A stretch of DNA of 64,000 nucleotides from assembly GCF_932276165.1 (NCBI RefSeq), contig NC_063999.1, forward strand, positions 8,248,501 to 8,312,500, given 5' to 3'. Below the pieces are notes generated by a model. That model worked only from the letters and a program-made list of their open reading frames with translations. It was not told where the DNA came from and ran no database searches. Of the stretch, positions 44,944-56,817 are shown in pieces (positions within the stretch are counted from its first letter, which is position 1; each line of letters opens with the position of its first letter). Source of the DNA: Plutella xylostella. Lineage: Eukaryota; Arthropoda; Insecta; Lepidoptera; Plutellidae. The translations under genes were made by a program, and so were the position numbers.

Positions 44944-45593
44944 CGTCGTCGTTAAAAAAAACTTGTAAAAATATTTAGAAGTCAGCCACTTTACGAATGC
45001 CTAAGTATAACGTGTGGCGTGTCAAGGTTTAGTTAAATACTACTTTAAATGTGAAAGTTAACTGGTAAAGTTGCCTCGTTATTTTTAAGTGGTGTAAAGT
45101 TTGGCTTTCTTTCTTAAAAACGTGTGGTTAACATATATATTTATAGTAACACGTAGGTACCAACATTCAATTACGTATGCCAACATTTTTTTTATCCTAA
45201 GACTCGTGGAGGAAATCACATGAATCAAATATAATTTTATCGATATGTATATACAATTAAACGATACAAATATACGATGTGCACAATTTTACCACCACCT
45301 ACCTAAAGAGGTAATAATATATAAAATGAGGTTTACTATTTTATCCGATACTGGCTAATGTAACACATACCTTTTTCTAATACGCAAGATGAGGAAAAGA
45401 AGGCAATATAAAATAGGAAATTCCACAAACGAACTCCATCCTGCGTTTGGAATCGATTTCGAAGTACATTTGTCACGTAAGATGATGTATTTGAACCGAA
45501 CAGTGAAATGCGACCCTCCACCTTATGTTTCCAATTGGTGATTTGGCTACCAACCTACTAATGTAGGTTAATACCTACCTACATACTTATCTA
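44944..45593. other. Intergenic, nothing recognised
   Basis: AT-rich sequence without a supported feature. Confidence 0.4.
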
Positions 45594-45697
45594 CATGGTG
45601 TTGCAAAAAGGGTATACTAAGCCGAAACCCACATGTGCGGCATGGTGCATGGTATATCTAGGTTTCGGCTTAGTATATCCTTTTTGTAACATCCTTA
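45594..45697. repeat. MITE family B, compact copy
   Basis: Near-perfect palindrome: GTTGCAAAAAGGGTATACTA, GCCGAAACC, loop, GGTTTCGGC, TTAGTATATCCTTTTTGTAAC. It abuts the Helitron-like element starting at 45698. Confidence 0.75.
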
Positions 45698-46484
45698 TCC
45701 TTACTAATATTATAAATGAGAAAGTAACTGTGTCTGTCTGTCTGTTAGTGTTGCCCAAATGCAAGAACAAGACGAGACTTAGCCAGTCTTGGTCTTGGTC
45801 TTGCGCCAATACACCTGGTCTTGGTCTTGGTCTTGGTCTTGCGCCAATACACCTGGTCTTGGTCTTGGTCTTGGTCTTGCGCTCCCAGTCTTGGTCTTGG
45901 TCTTGGTCTTGCAGCAAGAGTCTTGCAAGTCTTGCAATTACCTATTAGTCTATTACTATTTATTAAAGTTTACTTTTTGATTTTAATAGATATTTTTTTA
46001 TTCGCTATGTTTATGGTATTAGTCGTAATGCGCATAGGTCCAGTTTTTCATTTTCTTTGATACAGTTTTTTGCATCTCATAGAATTCCTAAGCGTACTTA
46101 CCTATACACCGAACTGTTACACCTAACTACTCAGTGAAATAGCGCTCTGCAAGACGCAAGAGTCTTGCAGGCTATGTCTTGTTCTTGCTCAAGTCTTGCA
46201 CGGTCAGTCTTGGTCTTGGTCTTGCTAAAAATACGCGGTCTTGTTCTTGGTCTTGGTCTTGCAAAAACGCAAGAACAAGACCAAGACTGCAAGACCAAGA
46301 CTGAATTTGGGCAACACTACTGTCTGTCTGTCTGTTACGCTTTCACGCCAAAACTACTGAACGGATTTGAATGAAATTTGGTATACATATGGTCTAGACC
46401 CTGGGAAAGAACATAGGCTACTTTTTATCCCGGAATTCCCACGGGATTTTTTTAAGGCGAAGCGAAGCGCGCGGGAACACCTAG
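45698..46484 (+). mobile_element. Helitron-like element with (GTCT)n, interrupted copy
   Basis: The 5' part (TCCTTACTAATATTATAAAT to the CTGT run) and the 3' part (TCTGTTACGCTTTCACGCC to GCGCGCGGGAACACCTAG) are separated by a 574-bp hAT-like insertion in the microsatellite. Confidence 0.7.
45746..46319. mobile_element. hAT-like MITE with GTCTTG satellite core
   Basis: A perfect 15-bp inverted terminus TAGTGTTGCCCAAAT fits the hAT end consensus. Both sides are flanked by CTGTCTGT, an 8-bp duplication as expected for hAT, although the target is a (CTGT)n array so the length is ambiguous. Much of the interior is GTCTTG-type hexamer repeats. They run forward in the left part (with an irregular GCGCCAATACACCTG unit) and inverted at the right end. 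Confidence 0.7.
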
Positions 46485-46988
46485 TCCTGTATAAGTATAA
46501 CAGTGGCGGGGCACCGAGGGGTCACTCTATATATATGACGAAGGACGATAGGTATATTCAGAGCGCTGTTGCGCGAACCACGACTCTATATGTATATCTC
46601 GTTGTATTGCGTGCCGATTGCACGACAGCTCTTGTTCGTTTCTTTTTCGTAGAGTTACCCCAAAGTTACCCTGATTAAACAGTCAGCTGATTTAGTAGTT
46701 ATACACTTTTGTACCTTGTCAAACGAATACACTGATTGAATCATGCAAACATTGATGATTTGTGAGTTTGCCAAGGTAAAAAAGTAGCATGGTCCGTGGG
46801 GAAACAGCATTTCATTAAGTAAGTAAAATACTGTTACTTGTACAGACCTACTATACGTTTTCATTGTTATGGCTAAAGTGTAAAATGATTATGTTTGCGA
46901 GTATATTTTATCCTACTTTGTATTTGACCACGAGCCAAAAAGTGGGCTGACGTCGACATACGACTATAATATCTTTACAATCATATAA

Positions 46989-47021
46989 TCCTAACTAATA
47001 TTATAAATGCGAAAGTAACTG

Positions 47022-47064
<43 letters not shown>

Positions 47065-47215
47065 TACTCTTTCACGCCGAAACTACTGAACGGATTTGAA
47101 TGAAATTTGGTATACATACGGTCTAGACCCTGGGAAAGAACATAGGCTACTTTTTATCCCGGAATTCCCACGGGAAAACTTTTTAAGGCGAAGCGAAGCG
47201 CGCGGGGACAGCTAG
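46989..47215 (+). mobile_element. Helitron-like element with (GTCT)n, complete copy
   Basis: TCCTAACTAATATTATAAAT start, a (CTGT)8 run, and the GCGCGCGGGGACAGCTAG end. This is the longest microsatellite among the copies in the window. Confidence 0.7.
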
Positions 47216-48524
47216 TAATATATATTTCAGGTTCTGTACCTTTAGTAACTTGGTTTTTTGTTGCTAGGATTTGATTGAATCCTGTATCTGACATCTGACT
47301 TTTTCTAAATTTAATATTCTATTACTCATTATCTATTAACTACCAAAACATAATAAATTACATAAATAAGACGATGGCAAATGGATTTTACAGACGGTAT
47401 GTTCATTGAAAGGCTAAAATAATATTATTTTTGCGGTTTTCCAGAAGACGAAGCTTTTTTTCCGCCTGATCAAATCTCCACTTGTCTTATTTCATTCTCT
47501 GTAGAGTTGACTGATTTTTATCTCATCTATTTTGTCTCAGTCGGTCTCGCTTCAATAAACTGTATTATTTCAAATTAAGTTACTTATTGCTCAACTTATA
47601 TTTAGGGGCTGTAACTCTAAAAACCAATATGTACTTAAAGCATTTTAACATTCTTAGCAACTAGAGGTAGGTAACCTGTAACTATATTGGGAAAATAGAA
47701 AAAAATATATATTTGAAAATCAATTTGATTTGATTATAGTTTCATGTGTGTTATATTATTTGTTTTAAGAGTTGCCATCTGAATTAAAACCCTGAAGCTT
47801 GTAAAACAAAAGGTAACAAAAACCTATCAATAAGACAAATTTCAGGATTTGTCTAACAGTAAAGTTACAAAGTAATATACGAATACGTAAGAACAAGCTG
47901 TTAAAAGCACAAAAACCTAAATACCTAGGTAGGTACATCGTAATTCTTTCTTGCCAAGGTTTTTTCTTCCAGGGCTGTCACAAATATTCCTTAATAAGGG
48001 CCGTTCTCTGGTCCCTAGGACATATTTCCTGCTTACCATGTCAAATCTTGTTATAAGTTGTCTTGTCAGACGACTTATTTACAAAGACCCTTCCTGATCC
48101 CACTAACTCTTCTCTGAGGGGATCTACATAATTTTGCCGTGAAAATATAAAAAATTCACAGTGAGATTGCCGGCCGGTAGTTTATGTGAGAAAAAACAAA
48201 TTTGTTATGTAAATTTATATGTATACTTTGTGTTGTTTTAGCGGTTTCACTTATTATTGAAGTTTGATGAGAAGGTTTTGTTTATGATGAAGTGGGCTGC
48301 TCTTCAGAGAACCAGCCAGTTGTTTGCATAGTTAGATGTTTGCTTTGAACAATGAATATCGTGTTTAGTGTTGTATACAATACCTATACCGTCCAATTTA
48401 TTAATAATTATTATTATTACGAAGGGTAGGTCATCTAGATGCTTGAGTCAGCAAGAGAATTACAGCTACATAAATTATAGCAATAAAGAAGTATATACCT
48501 ATACTAGACCTGTGTTGATATACA
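47216..48524. other. Intergenic, nothing recognised
   Basis: AT-rich sequence without open frames of note. Confidence 0.4.
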
Positions 48525-48577
48525 ACAAAATAAATTTATCAGCTACAGTCGATACGTAGCTGATAAATTTATTTTGT
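48525..48577. repeat. Perfect 22-bp palindrome
   Basis: The arms ACAAAATAAATTTATCAGCT plus AC and their exact reverse complement enclose a 9-nt loop (48547-48555). Confidence 0.85.
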
Positions 48578-48589
48578 GTTAATGCTATT

Positions 48590-48700
48590 CTCTATTCTAT
48601 TTTCAGTGGGTGTGGGGTATAGTACCTGCACCTGGTTCACTCGAACCCGCATATCTGTCGTGAGAAGCGGGCGCTTACCCGACTAAGCTACCACAGTTCG
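48590..48700 (-). mobile_element. SINE type 1, internally deleted
   Basis: Minus strand: head GTGGTAGCTTAGTCGGGTAA to TGCGGGTTCGAGTGAACCAGG, then directly the last part of the body and the (GAATA)-type tail. The middle of the element is missing. Confidence 0.65.
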
Positions 48701-51095
48701 TTGTATAAACCTAATTTAAACAGTGGCAAGCAGAAATAAACCTTGATAATAAAAAATGTATCCATTAATATGATATGACCTAAAAGTTATTTCTTTTTCT
48801 TTTTCTTTTTGAAACACAATCTACCTCAAATTATGGTAAGTGTAAAGTAATTTATGGCTACGACCCACAAGAATAGGAAGTCTCGGGAATAAATCATAAG
48901 AATATATCGCTTTTTCGTAGACTCTAATAATGTATGTGCCTTAGATCAGAGGTGATGCTTTTATCGTAATTTTCAGAAGAATATATTTTCACTTCTGCTC
49001 TTGAAACTTGGTGTCGATAAAAACAGAGCTACTGTTAAGAATACCTACCTATCAGAATAATCAGGCTCTCTTCCGTTCTTTCCCTGAATTTCTCAGTATT
49101 TTCCAGAACTCAGTACCTGCCAGGTACACAGTACAGTGTTTATGTATTTTATTATAAATAAATAATAAAAAAAATAAAAAAAAGTACTTTTTAATGCTAC
49201 CTATAAATAAACACTTTAATAATTAAATTTCTGTTGTGTACATACATTATTAGTTACGTTAAATCATGAATATAATTTAGTTTAACATCATTAGGTACTT
49301 ACGTTTAAAAAATACCTACGCAACACCTCAATCAAAATATGCTGCACGTTTATCAAAAATATATTTAATGGGAGACCATCGCACAACGTAGCTACTTACA
49401 TTACAGCCACATCGCATTTTCCCTGTTCTAAGTAACCAAATGATAAATAGGCCCTTCAAGTATGTTTTATTTATATGCTTCTATTTTTCTTACTCCAAGT
49501 GACAAGCGCCCTATACAGTGATGAATTTTTATGCCATTTTATGCCGCGCTCCCCCTGGGCTGTGATTTTAAATGTAAGCTCATTGAAAAACCTATTTGAG
49601 GGAGAAGGACGATTTCAGCTACTGGCGTATTTATAAGGAGGGTACTTTTCGGAGGGTGGAAAAATATAGGTAAGGTAGGTAGTTTTCTTTTTTGAAACAT
49701 TTTCTGTCTGAGTTTAAAGTAGGAATGCATTTTGAGACAAAAATAAAGGTAAATTATGGTGTGTATAAATACCTAACTTATTAATCATATTAGTTGCTAA
49801 AATATATCATTTACGTAAGGTAGACTGAGGCGAATTGAATCAACACGAACACTTTTTGATTAGTGTAATTTAAAAACTAACTAATTGATGCACGATAATA
49901 AGGATATTATTATGTAATTATATCACTTCATAAATATCAAATCATCATCATCGTTTGCTGTCACTTCAGCCTGAACATATTTAATCTCAAATTTTTAATT
50001 GGAAAGAATTCTGACATTTTATAAAAAAGAAAGATGCTACTAAAAAGTTCTTTACCGAAAAAAGGAAAAATTGCGATCTATTTCTGGGCAATAATTTTTT
50101 CTTAATGTTTTTATACAAAAAGATAAATCTAAATATGGAATTACCTACATAACTTTTTAAAACGTTTCTGTTTTTCCAAACTTTGTTTGTGAAAACCTAG
50201 GCAAGCTAACAGTTGACGATGACAAAGTTTAGTCGCTCGGTGCTGCGGCCGAGTAATGTAATCGTAGGGTGTTTGTGTCTGCCTCTGAGGGGTCACTATA
50301 CAAACAGAAAAACGAAGGGGGGTTACAACAAAAATCAAACGTACAAACGAACGAGAGTTGTCACGCAATCAGCATTTAAAGCTGCGTACAGACCGGCCCA
50401 ACGAACGCCCAACGGACGGTTGGCAATAGTTTAAAGTTTCTATGAAGTTCTACTTTTATTTCATTTGTCCATACTGTGAAAATGTTAAGCGGATTATATC
50501 GTGGTGCCTCACTGCCACAGGAGTCGTGGTAATCTTTCCATGGGACTAACTAAATATAAAATGCTATTGAATGCGTTTGTTGCTATGGGAACTGTCAATG
50601 CTATAAAAGACTCAATATTGATCCAATTAAAAAATAAATATGCACATCACATCTGTTTGGTCTCATAAACAGGGGTTGGAAATTATGAAAAAGTTTATTT
50701 TATATACTTACTTAGATTATTCTATACAATTTAATTTTTGTGTAAAATGCTATTGCGCCTAGCCGTTCTTTTTTCCACAACTGACCCTGATGGACATGGA
50801 TGACAGGATGTTGCGAAAGTGGCATAAGAGAAAGAGAACAACTTTTTGTTCTATGACTTCAGAAGTTCACGAAAACATGTGTATGCTTCTCCTTAGTAAC
50901 TTTGTTGGTCACGTGACTTTTCACTATAGAAAACAGATTTTTCGCAATTTTGAAAAGTCGTAGAAAAAAATGTGTGCAGTATGGCTGAGTTAACTAGGTA
51001 TCAAAAACTCGATACTTTCGTACTTTTCACTTAGATGACGTCATTTTTATATTACGACATCATTCATTATACAAGGTTTCCGTGCAAGAGCCATT
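48701..51095. other. Intergenic with MITE family B fragment
   Basis: At about 50806-50990 is a diverged family-B relative (GATGTTGCGAAAGTGGCATA, GTCACGTGACTTTTCACTAT). A patch at 50380-50420 (GTACAGACCGGCCCAACGAA) resembles a repeat but was not classified. The rest is unassigned. Confidence 0.35.
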
Positions 51096-51439
51096 CTATT
51101 CTACTATATTATCTGTGTGGGTGTAAGTACGTGCACCTGCCTCTCTCGAGTGGAACCGTTGTGCATATCCCCAAGGTCTAAACTGCCTTCCTAAGCTTGG
51201 ACCATTTCCCACCACGCTGGTCCACTGCGGGTAGGTGGATTCATATAATGTATGTATCTAGTTGTGCTAAATCTACATATGCAGGTTTCCTCACGATGTT
51301 TTCCTTCACCATAAGAGCGAAGGTATACATTGTACTTAAGATAAAAGCATTTAACTCATTGGAACATGTCAGCGCCGGGATTCGAATCCGCATCTCTAGC
51401 GTGAGAAGCGGGCGCTTACCCGACTGAGCTACCACCGTT
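51096..51439 (-). mobile_element. tRNA-derived SINE type 1, full-length (minus)
   Basis: This is a full copy in reverse orientation, with head AACGGTGGTAGCTCAGTCGG at 51439 and its degenerate TATTC-type tail at 51096. The 13-bp target duplication TGCAAGAGCCATT flanks it (51083-51095 and 51440-51452). Confidence 0.85.
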
Positions 51440-51549
51440 TGCAAGAGCCATTTACGGCGCTTATACTCGACTACGGCAAAACAAAAAGGACGTTTACGGA
51501 TATGCTTGACAATCATCGGTAAAAAAAGGCACAAAGTTTTACATTTTCT

Positions 51550-51770
51550 TAAATTAGTAACTGCCGTATGCAGCCGGAGAGGTGGGCAAAAAATGCCACC
51601 AAATGGATACCCAACAACGGCCGCCGGCGCAGAGGCAGACCAAGAAAGAGATGGCGGGACGACTTGGACAATTTTAACACGGAATGGTGTGAGCAGGCCC
51701 AAGAAAGGGATAAGTGGAATGTTCAGGGAGAGACCTTTGCCCAGCAGTGGGACAATAGAGGTTAAGAAAA
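51550..51770 (+). pseudogene. 3' end of a non-LTR retrotransposon ORF
   Basis: About 65 codons encode RGRPRKRWRDDLDNFNTEWC and GETFAQQWDNRG before a stop. This is the conserved RT-distal C-terminus of RTE-like or related LINEs. The 5' part is missing. It lies about 110 bp after a SINE. Confidence 0.6.
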
Positions 51771-53934
51771 AATAAATAAAAATTAGTAACACAAACTGTA
51801 GCTTTTCCAGCTAAACTAGGTCAAATACGCTATGATTAATGTCTTGTTCATTGGTCATTCCCATTCCTCTCCCATTTATTAATTACGGAAGCGGAAGACG
51901 TTAAGAAAGTTTCGTTACAAAAGAATTAGCAAGTTATGTTTCGCCGCCCGTTGTCGTAAATTAAAGACTCGTGGATTGCATAATTTCGACGGTTGTCTAT
52001 GAAAATTGTCTTTTGGTGTTTTATTTAAGATGAATTTTGTATTTAGGTAGGTATTTATTAAATCAATATAATGACTAAAACCAACATTTACAATATTAAC
52101 TAAACAACTAACAGATCAGTTAGTTAGTTTATCGGCTGGAAATACACAAATTTTAAGTAACTGTTTAAAAATTATCTAAGTGCACTAGTACTTCAGTAAA
52201 TAACTTAAGTATATAAACTGCCTATACTAAATTTGAAATTTAAAATGTTCGGTAACGAAAGTTTCCTAAATACATGCAAAATTCGTGCGGTCAAAAATTA
52301 CCCATTACCCATATACCGTCCGTCAAAGATCAAATAAAGCAATATACAGACATGACACTCTCCATCAAGGAATTCATCTTCCGATGTTCAGTTTTTTTCC
52401 TTTCTATCGGCAAGAAACATGATTGATTGAGGGCGAAAATGCTCTCAGAAAATAGTCTTTGTTTTGTTACAAACGATACAATTTTGTTATAGAAATGATT
52501 ACTCTTGAAAAAGGTAAAGAACTTTTTTATTTCTACGTACAACTAAATAAAACTGATGAAGGTATTTTTTAATAATCTGAATTTATACATTCGATTTCAT
52601 AATAAAACTTTGCTTTTACCCGTGTCTTAAAAACAAGCATATAAATTTATCCACAACACAAAGTCTATCAAGTCATAGTTATTTATAACTTAATCAGGTA
52701 AGTAGAATGTATAATATTAATTTCAACGAAACTGTGAAATGCCAACTTTAAAAAAAAAATGCAAACCACAATCAACAGCTACTCCGATAAGCAAATAAGT
52801 TTCAAAACAAAACGTCACATCTGCGCGAAAAAAACGAAACTCTGTGTCGACATTTTAATTACGATCATGTATGAGGCATCGGACGTTTCCATTCGATTCC
52901 ATTTTCGCCGCGCATTGTGTCCCGTGGGACGCCCTCGTTTTGTACCGAGCGTGGTTCGTGTTTGTATTTATTTAGTGTCGGCCTAGCGGGAGGCTGTATT
53001 TGTTAAATATCTGTGCGGACATCGCTACTCTGTATACTTTGTTGTTGTACGCTACAACTGTAATGTGCCCTGGGGTAGTTTTTAACTGAGGGGTTAAAAA
53101 AGAGAGCTGTGTTAAGTTTTTTATCAGTCGTTCGCCACAAAGACCTGAATCAGGTAGACTAATTGAAATTCACATTTTCTGGATAATTGAGTGTTCTAAA
53201 CGATATTTTATAAACATATTATTTTGTCCCAGTTATAGGTTGTTTATCAAAAAATCCAAGGCCCCCGATCTTACCTAGCTACACATAATATAATATCATG
53301 AGAATGTCAAAGAAAAATACGTAAACGTAATAAATGTATCTTAGTAGGGCGGTAAGTTAGAAGTAACTTGCTTGATACTTTGTATTTTTGTCTTTATTTA
53401 TTTTCCCTTAATTTGACTATCCGAGACTCTTTGACAGTTTTATGACTTTCATGCAGTTTTTATGTCAAAGACATGGGTGATAAATTAATCTTTTGTTTAT
53501 AAACAAAAAAACTACTTACTTATGCAGGGTGTTTTGTTTTTTGACAAAGTACCTATAAAAGTTAATTTATTATATTCAAAATTCATGAAAAAATACTCTT
53601 CATATTTTGGATGCCATGATTGAAGGATGGATGGGGCAACGTTTTTACTACCTATAATAATATTTTATAAAATAAATCTATTATCTAATATAAAATTAAA
53701 AAAAAAGTCCTATTTAACAACTATTTTGAATGATTTATTAGTTTAATAGGGTTAATTTATATTATGTACATTTTACATAATAATATGACTGTTATCTTGG
53801 TAAATCGTTTCCATATAGGTATGTGAAACCCTTTAGTAAGCTTTAAGCATACCTAAGTTTTTAAATTTTATTAATATCAGTCTGTAATTATATAAAGTTG
53901 ATAAAGGTTTTGGCTTTATATGCAATATGAATAA
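51771..53934. other. Intergenic; one GC-richer patch
   Basis: Mostly AT-rich and unassigned. The patch 52860-53050 is richer in G+C and CpG than its surroundings, and a TCAGTCG initiator-like word occurs at 53127. It could be an untranslated first exon or promoter, but no coding exon or TATA box supports this. Confidence 0.3.
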
Positions 53935-54125
53935 AAATTGATATAAATGCGAAAGATCGTGAGTGTGTGTGCGTGTGTGTGTGTGTGCGTGTGCGTGTGT
54001 GTATATATTTGTTACCTCTTCACATCAAAACAGCTGAACCCATTTTAATGAGATTTAGTATGGAGTTAGCTGACACCTTGGGTTAGCAGAACACGTAGGC
54101 TACTTTTAATCCCGGAATTCCCACG
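53935..54125 (+). mobile_element. Diverged Helitron-like element with (GT)n
   Basis: ATATAAATGCGAAAGATCG, then a GT-rich run in place of the GTCT run, then TTACCTCTTCACATCAAAAC, GAGATTTAGTATGGAGTTAG and TTTTAATCCCGGAATTCCCACGG. This is the same layout as the other copies with a different microsatellite and without the canonical 3' hairpin. Confidence 0.5.
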
Positions 54126-56477
54126 GGGAATTCCAACGCAAAGGGTTCAAATCTTGAAGTGTCCCGCTTTGCGTGTCCTCCGATGTACAGCATGTAACAA
54201 TCTAACCAATAAAGTACTTAGTTTATTCCAGCGAGATTCTAAGCACGTAATCGTTGTACTTCATGTGTCCTGAAACTATGAGGTACGGTGTTTGTGCTCG
54301 CAGAATTTCTAAACGATTGTGTACAGAGACCTACGTCGGATGGCTGAAGAAAGTAATACAGGGTGTTGCAAAATAGTAACAAGAAAAGTTTTGAAAATAG
54401 ACATTTACTTATTCTACCATACAATACAAAATTACTTTATTGAAAAACTCACTTATTCACAGAGTATATTTATTTATTTATTTAAAGGAAAACTTACAGC
54501 TAGAGATATCAGTAAAAATAGCAAAGTATGAAACAGACAGCCAATTACAAGTTTCCACATGTAAGAACCAATACCTATAATAATAACCAATATTGCCATT
54601 ATGCCTATTAAGTTCTACTTAATTCAGTGAATGTAAAAGTAAAAAAACACTAAATAGCCTTAAATAATAACTTTACGTAACTTAAGTAAGATTACAAATA
54701 AATGAAGTGAATGTGCCTATTTCACAAAATATCTACCTACTTAATAAATTTTGAGCTGAATTTGTCGGTCAGACAGAAGTAGGTACCTATGCCATTTTAG
54801 GGTTACTAACAAATAAGTCAAGACCTGGGTATTCTCTATAAGTTAGCACAATAGGCGGCATTATCGCTAAAAGCAATATCTTCCAGACACCCTTTGGGAG
54901 AAGAAATTATACCTTAACGAGGAAGGCGTACACAAATATTGCATTTAAATAAAAGTAATAGAGGTTATTTTGTATTAATTATTCTACTTACTTGACAAAA
55001 CTACAACTACAGTCGTAGGCCAGTAATATAATAGGCCCGTTTGGACAGCTAGAAAATGTATGGGATGACAGCCGGTGTCAAATCCAAATCATTAAAAATC
55101 TAAACAATAAGTAACTTTTGGTGCTTTAAAAGTTCTTTTTTCTTTCGGCCGTTAAATAATAAGCCAAATAAATAAGTGTCTTTTTATGTATTTCATCATG
55201 TAAATCAAGAGTAAATAGCAAATTTGTGACTACTATATTTCGACGACTGTAATCAAATAATTGTAAAAAGACCAGCCATATTCTTACGTGATCCTTCTCC
55301 TTGAACTGTGCGATTATCCCCATGACCTACGGTTATTCACTTCGGAGACAGAAAAGCCGACTCACATACCCATGAAATATCTTACATTACTTCGTCTACG
55401 AAAATATTTCGGCATCAGTTAATAATATAACAATACAATGGCCACGATCGATTTTTATGTCATTACATAAAGAACGGGCCAATGATCTTGTATGGCGAAT
55501 GTCTGTGGTACGAAAAGATTTGATAGGGTTTATGTGTCTGATTAATAGAATAGAATATTCTTTTTTTGTTTCAGACAACATTAGTTGAGTTAGTTGTGTT
55601 GAAAAAAATAAAAAAATACCTATTTATTGTTACAAAGAAATCATTATAAAATGTCAAGGGCCCTTGTACTAGGTACCCCGCTCTTTCACCACGACAAAAA
55701 ATATTTTAAAAGTAGCAATATATTAAACATTATGTACTACTCTGTTCATCATCCAAATTTATTTTAATACGGTCAAAGTATGCTCCTTCAGAAATTTTTA
55801 GTTTTATTGATCTTTTCCCGATACTTTTTACACAGAATTTATGTCTTTAGGTCAAATTGTTAAATTAGCTTATTTTATAGGTTTAATTAAATTACTTAAA
55901 ATATATATATATTTTATAGGTACTTACATAAGACATCATGGCTTACAAAAAAGAATATCTGACGACACAACAAAATTTATTGTATTTTTAAAATGAAGGT
56001 ATATTTTTTGGCTGCGAAAATCATTACCTATTTTGCTATACTTACTTAAATTATACTTTTCTTAGCTAGAGTAGAGTACATAGATAAAAATTCACTGATT
56101 CATTAAAGCTGAACGATTATACCTGCGTATGCTATTTTCTTCCTACAAGGGTAGGTATTAGCTTAGAAGCTGAAAGTCATAAAACATATCCTGGCTTTTG
56201 CTTCGGCTTTAAATTTTGTTCCTTTTCTCCGTGGGGTAGATTCCACTCAGTACGTAGATAATGCTGAACCCTTGTCAAGTTATCATATGACATTGGACAT
56301 TATATAGATATGAAACCGGTACATTCTCATGGAAATTTACCGGAAGGCAAATGAGAAGTGACATATGCAAAATTCGGAATGAATAAACACTTACGGGTTC
56401 CGAATAAATTTAATTAAGAATAAAAATTTATAGGTATTTTTGTTTAAAAAATATGTCATATCGTAATTATTTGGAGT
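54126..56477. other. Intergenic, nothing recognised
   Basis: AT-rich sequence. A family-B MITE end (ACAGGGTGTTGCAAAATAGT) is at 54358. No gene is supported. Confidence 0.35.
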
Positions 56478-56540
56478 GGGTGCAGCAATGCACCTCTGCC
56501 TACCCCGCAAGGGAGTACATTAGTACAAGGCGTGAGAATG
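56478..56540 (+). repeat. SINE type 2 tail, 5' truncated
   Basis: GGGTGCAGCAATGCACCTCT to GTACAAGGCGTGAGA, the same 60-bp tail as at 35668 and 44689. Confidence 0.55.
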
Positions 56541-56817
56541 TGTGGTTTTTTTTGTTTTTTATTTGGAGTTTTGGCATAGAAAACATCGATATTTACGGTA
56601 AGTGGTACTTCTATCTTTGATCTTCGGAATATTGAGTTATAAAATTACGTTTTCGTTTATGATTTAACCTACTTCACGTCACACCATCAGCCTATAGCAG
56701 TCCACTGCTGGACGTAGGCCTCTCCCAAAGCACGCCACTGGATGCGATCTTTAGCTTTCCGCATCCAATCATAACCTTTCGCAAGTCGTCACCCCATCCA
56801 GCCGGAAGCAACGAGCA

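Noticed and set aside
45780..46300. Regular GTCTTG repeats that could suggest a CRISPR-like array or a repeat protein
   Set aside because: The units are 6 bp with no unique spacers. The reading frames through them are low-complexity, and the block sits inside a hAT-like MITE with clear inverted ends.
51241..51792. Minus-strand frame of 183 codons
   Set aside because: It runs through a SINE and the reverse complement of a LINE tail, with no coherent domain.
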